Origin: Sulfitobacter geojensis
GTDB lineage: Bacteria > Pseudomonadota > Alphaproteobacteria > Rhodobacterales > Rhodobacteraceae
Length of the DNA: 64,000 nucleotides
Direction of reading: 5' to 3'
Assembly: GCF_000622325.1 (NCBI RefSeq)
Contig: NZ_JASE01000005.1
Span: 744,001 to 808,000 of the forward strand
Position numbers and translations under genes: made by a program. The notes beneath the pieces were generated by a model. That model saw nothing but the letters and a program-made list of their open reading frames with translations. It had not been told where the DNA came from and did no database searches. Below are positions 58,724-64,000 of this stretch, one piece after another. Every line of letters begins with the position of its first letter. Within the stretch, counting starts at the first letter, position 1.

Positions 58724-58873
58724 AAGGGACTGTTCGTCAATACCAAGAATAACGCCGGACTGCCCGGCGAAAGAATGTACGGGATTGGAGTTTGGCCGCA
58801 AGGCTGCGCGCGTTGTTCCGGAACATTTGCATGCTGACTGGCCCGATGGGTCGACGACAACAGGAGAGATATT

Positions 58874-60529
58874 GTGAACACTCTATTAAAGCTGGCGTCT
58901 ACGTCGCTGATGAGCATGGCGATGCTTGCCGGACCGACATGGGCGCAGGACAAAATCCGCACGATCCATTTGCTTTCGCGCCCGCAGGCGGCGCAACCGG
59001 CAGAATTTCAGGCCGTTCAACTTATTGCACAGGAATGGCGCAAACTGGGTCTGGACGTAGAAGTTGACGTCATGCCGTGGGAGCAGATGTCATCCGAGGT
59101 TTGGTACAACCGCGAAGATTGGGACGTGACCGCGTGGCAGATGACCGGCCGGCCCGAACGCTCCGACCCCGACGAGATTATCTATAACCTTTTCCACTCC
59201 ACCACAGCGGAGTCCGGTTATAACTTCATCGGCTACAACAACCCCGAATATGATGCGCTGGTTGAAAAGCAGCGTGTGACGATTGACCCGACAGAGCGTC
59301 AGGCGCTTGTCCGTCAGGCGCAGGAAATTCTGGCCAAAGACCAGCCCAACATGATGCTGGTGCACCCCGAGCAGGCCTTTGCCTTTGACAACACAATCTG
59401 GGATGCAGCATCGGTTGTGAACCAGTCGGGCATCGGTATCCGTAACACATGGACGTGGTTGTCGCTGGCCCCCAAGGGCGACCAGAAAGACATCATTGCC
59501 AACTCCGCCGATAACGTGATTGCGGTGAACCCGCTTTATATCTCCGGCGTGACCGACAGCTGGATTACCGAGTTGCTGTATGACCGCCTGTTCCGCGTTG
59601 GGCCGGACGGCTTGCCCACAGAATGGGCCGCGACCAGCTATGAATGGCGCGACGATAAAACCATCGCCGTGACCCTGCGCGATGATATGAAGTGGCATGA
59701 CGGTGAACCCCTGACCGCCGAAGACGTCAAGTTTTCGTTTGAGACAACGGTTGGTGGTGAAGCGCCGATGTATTCGCCGTTCGGCAAGGGCATCAGCGAT
59801 ATCGCAATCGAGGGCGAAAACGTCGTGGTCTTCACGCTTGAAACCCCCTCTGCGTCTTTCATCATCTCCAGCCTTGCCAAGATCAACCTGATCCCCAAGC
59901 ACGTGTGGGAGCCGATCCTTGCCGACCTGTCGACCAAAGAGGAAAACGCAGAGAGCTATCAGGAAGAGATGCCCATCGGGTCAGGCCCTTACAAGTTTGA
60001 CCGTTGGATCACCAACGAAGAGATCGTTCTGAGTGCAAACGCCGATCACTTCAACGCACCAAAGGCAGAGCGCTGGATCCTGCGTTTTGTGCCGAACGCC
60101 GAAGCATCTTTGGGCATGTTGCGTTCGGGCGAGGTGAACTTCCTGACCGATTTCTCCGGTGACCCGCAAGTTCTGGTTGATGCCGCAGAAGCGGATGGTG
60201 ATCTGGAAGTCGTATCAACCGTCGACATCGGTTTCCGGTATCTGGCCTTTAACAACCGCCGCCCGCCGTTCGATGATCCGGCCTTCCGCTCGGCACTTTC
60301 CTCTGCTGTAGATCGCCGCTTGATCGTAAACGCTGCTTTCAAGGGCTTTGCGGTTGCATCAAACTCGGTTGTTTCACCGGCGCTTGAATTCTGGCACGCC
60401 AAGGATGTTGTCGACAACTTCAAGGCAGGGTCTGACGTTGCGAAAACGATGCTGGAAGAAGCAGGCTACACAATGGATGGTGACAGTCTGGCCTATCCTG
60501 ATGGTGTAAAAGAGACCCTGGCCGACTAA
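58874..60529 (+). CDS. Peptide/opine-type ABC substrate-binding protein with circularly permuted SBP_bac_5 domain
   Basis: A 551-residue periplasmic protein with a signal peptide (LASTSLMSMAMLAGPTWAQ). In ordinary SBP_bac_5 proteins the order is: VYDGLV..G..P.LA.SW, then KWHDGEPLTAEDVKFSFE, GSGPYKF, FNNRRPPFDDPAFR.ALS.A.DR, then AGY, and last QLIAQEWRKLGLDVEVDVMPWE and ERQALVRQAQEILAKD. Here the last block comes first (residues 30-195: LIAQEWRKLGLDVEVD, NFIGYNNPEYDALVEKQ, RQALVRQAQEILA) and the first block follows (from about 212: TELLYDRLFRVGPDG, KWHDGEPLTAEDVKFSFE, IGSGPYKF, FNNRRPPFDDPAFRSALSSA), ending in LEEAGYTMDGD. This is a circular permutation with a linker at about 196-211. GTG 58874 follows AGGAGAG. 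It heads a dpp/opp-like operon, so it is likely functional. Confidence 0.85.
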   Translation: MNTLLKLASTSLMSMAMLAGPTWAQDKIRTIHLLSRPQAAQPAEFQAVQLIAQEWRKLGLDVEVDVMPWEQMSSEVWYNREDWDVTAWQMTGRPERSDPDEIIYNLFHSTTAESGYNFIGYNNPEYDALVEKQRVTIDPTERQALVRQAQEILAKDQPNMMLVHPEQAFAFDNTIWDAASVVNQSGIGIRNTWTWLSLAPKGDQKDIIANSADNVIAVNPLYISGVTDSWITELLYDRLFRVGPDGLPTEWAATSYEWRDDKTIAVTLRDDMKWHDGEPLTAEDVKFSFETTVGGEAPMYSPFGKGISDIAIEGENVVVFTLETPSASFIISSLAKINLIPKHVWEPILADLSTKEENAESYQEEMPIGSGPYKFDRWITNEEIVLSANADHFNAPKAERWILRFVPNAEASLGMLRSGEVNFLTDFSGDPQVLVDAAEADGDLEVVSTVDIGFRYLAFNNRRPPFDDPAFRSALSSAVDRRLIVNAAFKGFAVASNSVVSPALEFWHAKDVVDNFKAGSDVAKTMLEEAGYTMDGDSLAYPDGVKETLAD

Positions 60530-60611
60530 CGCCGGCCCGATCAAAACGGGGGCGGCGCGTCTGTGCCGCTCTCTCCTCCCTCCTTTCACCCAAAACTGGC
60601 AGCAGGTTCTC

Positions 60612-61589
60612 ATGAGTACGCTCAAACCCGTTCTATCGCGCACCTTACAGTTAATGCTGGTCCTTTGGGCAGTTGTGACCATCCTGTTTCTGATGTTCCG
60701 CTTGATGCCGGGCAACCCGCTCGCGGCCTACATCGACCCGTCTTTCACCCTTGAACAGCAAGAGCAGTTGATCCGCCAATTCGGTCTGGATGAACCACTG
60801 CTGTCGCAGTATTTCACCTACCTCGGCAATCTGTTGCAGGGCGAGCTGGGATATTCATTCCGCTACCGCACGCCGGTTTCCGAACGCATCTGGCTGCTGC
60901 TTCCGAACACGCTGATCCTGACGTTTTCCTCGCTCATCATTGCCTACATCTTTGGTATTCTCGCAGGTGCCTGGCTTGCATGGCGCCGCGCCAGCCGCGC
61001 CGAAGCTGTGGCTTTGCCCATTGTCCTTGCCACCCGCGCGATGCCGGAGTTCTGGCTGGGTATGGTATTGCTCGCGGTCTTTTCCTTTTCGCTGGGCATA
61101 TTTCCTGCGGGGGGAACGCGGTCCGCAGGCACCGAATACGACAGCCTTTGGGCGCTCTATACCTCGGCTGATTTTCTGTCCCACCTCGCGCTGCCGATGC
61201 TGACGCTGGCAATATATTCCCAGGGTCTGCCGTTGCTGCTGATGCGCTCGAACATGTTGGACGTGATGAAAGAAGACTTCGTCACCATGGCCAAGGTCAA
61301 AGGCCTGTCACCCTATACTATCGTCATCAAACACGGCGCACGTAACGCTTTGCTGCCGGTCATGACGTCCTTTGCGATCTCTGTCGGCTATCAATTGCAA
61401 GGCAACGTGGTGGTCGAAAGCGTGTTCTCCTGGCCGGGATTGGGGCGTGAACTTGTCTCGGCGGTCTCTGCTTCCGACTATCCGTTGGCGCAGGGGGCGT
61501 TCCTAATGATCGCCGTTGTCGTAATCCTGATGAACCTGATTGCCGACCTTCTTTACACCTTCCTCGACCCAAGGATTTCCCATGCCTGA
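60612..61589 (+). CDS. Peptide-type ABC transporter permease (DppB/OppB-like)
   Basis: A 325-residue permease with about six membrane helices. Motifs: TILFLMFRLMPGNPLAAYID near the N-terminus, GLDEPLLSQYFTYLGNLLQGELGYSF, and the EAA-type loop VKGLSPYTIVIKHGARNALLPV. It follows the binding protein by 82 bases and overlaps the next permease by 8 bases. With it, it forms the channel. Confidence 0.94.
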   Translation: MSTLKPVLSRTLQLMLVLWAVVTILFLMFRLMPGNPLAAYIDPSFTLEQQEQLIRQFGLDEPLLSQYFTYLGNLLQGELGYSFRYRTPVSERIWLLLPNTLILTFSSLIIAYIFGILAGAWLAWRRASRAEAVALPIVLATRAMPEFWLGMVLLAVFSFSLGIFPAGGTRSAGTEYDSLWALYTSADFLSHLALPMLTLAIYSQGLPLLLMRSNMLDVMKEDFVTMAKVKGLSPYTIVIKHGARNALLPVMTSFAISVGYQLQGNVVVESVFSWPGLGRELVSAVSASDYPLAQGAFLMIAVVVILMNLIADLLYTFLDPRISHA

Positions 61590-62475
61590 GGCTATCGTTT
61601 CCCAAGGACCGATCCGCCGCATGTTCAACATGCTGAACCTGCCGGTTGGCGATAACTTCGCCGTCGCAGGTCTGGTGATCTATCTGCTGTTTGTCCTGAC
61701 CGCGATCTTTGCGCCGGTGCTGGCCCCCTATGACCCGACCGAGATTTTGTATTCAGCGGACTATGATCTGGCGTCTGATTTCCTGCCGGGGCAGGAGGGC
61801 CATATTCTGGGCACCACCAGCCTTGGCCGCGATATCTTTTCGCAGATCGTCTATGGAGCACGGTCGGCCCTGCTAGTTGGTTTGACGGCGGCTTTTATGG
61901 TCGCGTTCATCGGCACCATTGTCGGCCTGATGTCCGGCTATTTCGGGGGCTGGATTGATACCGTCCTGATGCGGCTGGCCGATGTGGCCTTTGGTATTCC
62001 GTTCCTGCCGTTTGTGATTGTGATCTCGGCCTTTCTCGAACCGTCAATCTGGAACACGGTCATCGCTATGGCGCTGGTCCTGTGGCGTGACACAGCGCGC
62101 GTGATCCGTTCGCAGGTGCTGACCCTGCGCTCTCGCGGCTATGTCGAAGCGGCGCGGGTGTCAGGCTCTTCCGATTTCAAGATCATCACACGCCACATCG
62201 CTCCCAATATCGTCCCGCTGTCGCTTCTTTATGGGTCCATCGCCATTGGTTGGGCCATCCTGACCGAAGCCTCCATCAGCTTTCTGGGGTTCGGTGACCC
62301 TGACAGCATCAGCTGGGGCTTCATGTTGCAGGATGCCTTTGCCAGTCAGGCACTGAGCCGCCAAGCCTATCATTGGTTCATCCCGCCGGGCCTTGCGATC
62401 ATTCTGGTCGTTTCTGCGGGGTTCTTCATCTCGCGCGGTTACGAAAACCTTCTGTTTCCAAAGTTGGGCCGTTGA
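61582..62475 (+). CDS. Peptide-type ABC transporter permease (DppC/OppC-like)
   Basis: A 297-residue permease with six helices, FAPVLAPYDPTEILY, GTTSLGRDIFSQIVYGARSAL and the EAA-type loop ARVSGSSDFKIITRHIAPNIVPL. The ATG at 61582 follows AAGGATTT and overlaps the DppB-like stop. The stop at 62475 is one base from the ATPase start. Confidence 0.94.
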   Translation: MPEAIVSQGPIRRMFNMLNLPVGDNFAVAGLVIYLLFVLTAIFAPVLAPYDPTEILYSADYDLASDFLPGQEGHILGTTSLGRDIFSQIVYGARSALLVGLTAAFMVAFIGTIVGLMSGYFGGWIDTVLMRLADVAFGIPFLPFVIVISAFLEPSIWNTVIAMALVLWRDTARVIRSQVLTLRSRGYVEAARVSGSSDFKIITRHIAPNIVPLSLLYGSIAIGWAILTEASISFLGFGDPDSISWGFMLQDAFASQALSRQAYHWFIPPGLAIILVVSAGFFISRGYENLLFPKLGR

Positions 62476-62476
62476 T

Positions 62477-63496
62477 ATGACTGACCACCTACTTACCGTC
62501 AAAGATTTGTCTATCGCCTATGAGGTGCCGGGTCTTGATATCGTTGCCGTGTCGCGTGCGTCCTTTGATGTCCCAAAGGGGTCAATCGTCGGGCTGGTGG
62601 GCGAAAGCGGCTGTGGCAAGACCACGATGGCGCGCGCCTTTACCCGCATCATTTCCGACAACGCCAAGATCACCGAAGGCAGCATGATGTTTGACGGGCA
62701 AGACCTTGCCAAGCTGCCAGAGAAAGCGATGAACGCCCTACGCTGGCGTGACATTGCCTTTGTGCCGCAATCGGCAATGAACTCGCTCGATCCGGTGTAC
62801 CGTGTTGAATACCAGCTGAATGAAGTGCTGCGGGGCAGGGGCGGCATGACCCGTGCTCAAGCCAAAGTGCGGGCAGAAGAACTGTTCGAAATGGTCGGGA
62901 TTGAGGCGAACCGGCTGCGTGACTATCCACACCAGTTTTCGGGTGGCATGCGCCAGCGGGTCGCGATTGCCTTGGCGCTCGCATTGAACCCCAAGCTGAT
63001 CGTGGCGGATGAACCGGTGACGGCATTGGATGTAATCGTTCAACGCCAAATTCTGGACCAGATGCGCGATCTGCAACGCGAGCTTGGCATCTCTATCATC
63101 ATGGTGACGCACGACATTTCGGTTGTCGCCTATATCTGTGACCGCACGGTGGTGATGTACGCAGGCGAGGTGGTCGAGGATTGCGATACCGCGACGCTGT
63201 TGTCCGAACCGCTGCATCCTTACACCATGGGTCTCAAAAACGCTTTCCCCGATATTGCCAGCGCGGGTTCGGGCACGCTGACCCCGATCAGTGGCGCGCC
63301 GCCGGACCTTGCCACCCCGCCAAGCGGTTGCCGTTTTGCGGCGCGATGCCCGTTTGCCACCGATCACTGCCGTGCAGTGTCACCCGTTTTGGAAAAGCAT
63401 GCAGAGGGCCATTCGGTCGCCTGTCACCGCGCCCATGAAGCGGCGCAGTTGCGTGCGCAGGCAGCCCAACCCGAGACATGGGGAGAGATGGCATGA
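62477..63496 (+). CDS. Peptide-type ABC transporter ATP-binding protein (DppD/OppD-like)
   Basis: A 339-residue ABC ATPase with Walker [10 protein letters not shown], signature [15 protein letters not shown], Walker [13 protein letters not shown] and the C-terminal oligopeptide ATPase tail ([10 protein letters not shown]). The last cysteine-rich region is the iron-sulfur-like loop of DppD/DppF proteins ([14 protein letters not shown]). Overlaps the next gene by ATGA. Confidence 0.94.
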   Translation: MTDHLLTVKDLSIAYEVPGLDIVAVSRASFDVPKGSIVGLVGESGCGKTTMARAFTRIISDNAKITEGSMMFDGQDLAKLPEKAMNALRWRDIAFVPQSAMNSLDPVYRVEYQLNEVLRGRGGMTRAQAKVRAEELFEMVGIEANRLRDYPHQFSGGMRQRVAIALALALNPKLIVADEPVTALDVIVQRQILDQMRDLQRELGISIIMVTHDISVVAYICDRTVVMYAGEVVEDCDTATLLSEPLHPYTMGLKNAFPDIASAGSGTLTPISGAPPDLATPPSGCRFAARCPFATDHCRAVSPVLEKHAEGHSVACHRAHEAAQLRAQAAQPETWGEMA

Positions 63497-64000
63497 GCAC
63501 GCCACTTGTCGAGGTCGAAAACGCGCAATTGCATTACAAGGTCGGCTCGGCTGCCTCCGCGATGTTGGGGTTGCCTTCGGTCGTCAAAGCGGTCGACGGA
63601 ATTACCTTTACACTGAACAAAGGCGAAAGTGTCGGTCTGCTAGGTGAAAGCGGCTGTGGGAAAACGTCGATGGGGCGTCTTTTGGTCAAGCTGGAGGACG
63701 TCACCGGCGGTTCGGCCCGTTTTGACGGGGCAGAAATTGCGCAGCTAAAGGGAACTGACCTGCGCAAGTTCCGTTCGCGCAGCCAGATGATATTCCAGAA
63801 CCCCTTTGACGCGGTAAACCCGCGTTACTCCATTAAGAAAACGATGGCAGAGCCGTTGGGCAACGCGGGTATCCCCAAAACGGAATGGGACAGCCGCATC
63901 ATCAAGGCGCTGGAACTTGTCCGCCTTGCCGAGCCCGAGCAATATCTGGACCGCTATCCGCACCAGTTGTCGGGCGGTCAGTTGCAGCGTGTGGTGATGG
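63493..64000 (+). CDS. Peptide-type ABC transporter ATP-binding protein (DppF/OppF-like), 3' end outside window
   Basis: The visible 169 residues include Walker [10 protein letters not shown], a Q-loop region (SRSQMIFQNPFDAVNPRYS) and the signature HQLSGGQLQRVVM at the window edge. The order binding protein, two permeases, two ATPases completes an importer. The gene continues past 64000. Confidence 0.93.
   Translation, partial: MSTPLVEVENAQLHYKVGSAASAMLGLPSVVKAVDGITFTLNKGESVGLLGESGCGKTSMGRLLVKLEDVTGGSARFDGAEIAQLKGTDLRKFRSRSQMIFQNPFDAVNPRYSIKKTMAEPLGNAGIPKTEWDSRIIKALELVRLAEPEQYLDRYPHQLSGGQLQRVVM

Overview
The window looks like a Roseobacter-group alphaproteobacterium (Rhodobacteraceae; the 16S gene resembles the Loktanella/Octadecabacter/Sulfitobacter neighbourhood, genus not decided). 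The signs are the 16S sequence, moderately high GC, a Hint-domain protein, hemC/hemE pairing and a plasmid-type partition and DnaA-like replication module. All calls come from reading the sequence; no database search was run.

Layout. (1) 1-6636: the end of a DUF4384-like protein, a CpXC zinc-ribbon protein, and a 1,702-residue helical/coiled-coil protein ending in a lethal-factor-like HExxH metalloprotease domain. (2) 6919-16220: a two-partner secretion pair (TpsB barrel, 1,870-residue TpsA adhesin with five MBG repeats) with a secreted caspase-like protease. (3) 16304-19597: gentisate ring cleavage genes and, on the other strand, RidA. (4) 19623-24199: a complete branched-chain-type (Liv) ABC importer. 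(5) 24434-25610: cytochrome c and isopentenyl-diphosphate isomerase. (6) 25715-29312: a compact replicon with ParB, ParA, four 16-bp parS-like palindromes, iteron-like repeats and a DnaA-like initiator. (7) 29324-31405: hemE and hemC, then a 1-kb non-coding segment with DnaA boxes (candidate chromosomal origin) and the rrn leader. (8) 32414-37984: 16S, tRNA-Ala, tRNA-Ile, 23S, 5S. (9) 38352-51723: an IS66 remnant, a Hint protein, PfpI/DJ-1, OmpA, pheS-yrhK-pheT, LysR/methyltransferase, YtoQ, GST, MscL, AraC and an acyl-CoA dehydrogenase. (10) 51921-55925: a sugar-acid catabolic locus under a FadR-type regulator with visible operators. (11) 56004-64000: an IclR-controlled locus with an unusual M28 peptidase and a peptide-type ABC importer whose binding protein appears circularly permuted; the last ATPase runs off the window.

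The most interesting points are the circularly permuted substrate-binding protein (58874-60529), the plasmid-style replicon lying about 2 kb from a candidate hemE/hemC-linked chromosomal origin, the giant metalloprotease with its CpXC partner, the secretion pair coupled to a caspase, and the M28 protein lacking the usual catalytic glutamate pair. Essential genes (pheST, hemCE, rrn) argue that this is the main chromosome or a large chromid, so the replicon module is either integrated or is part of an unusual origin region.
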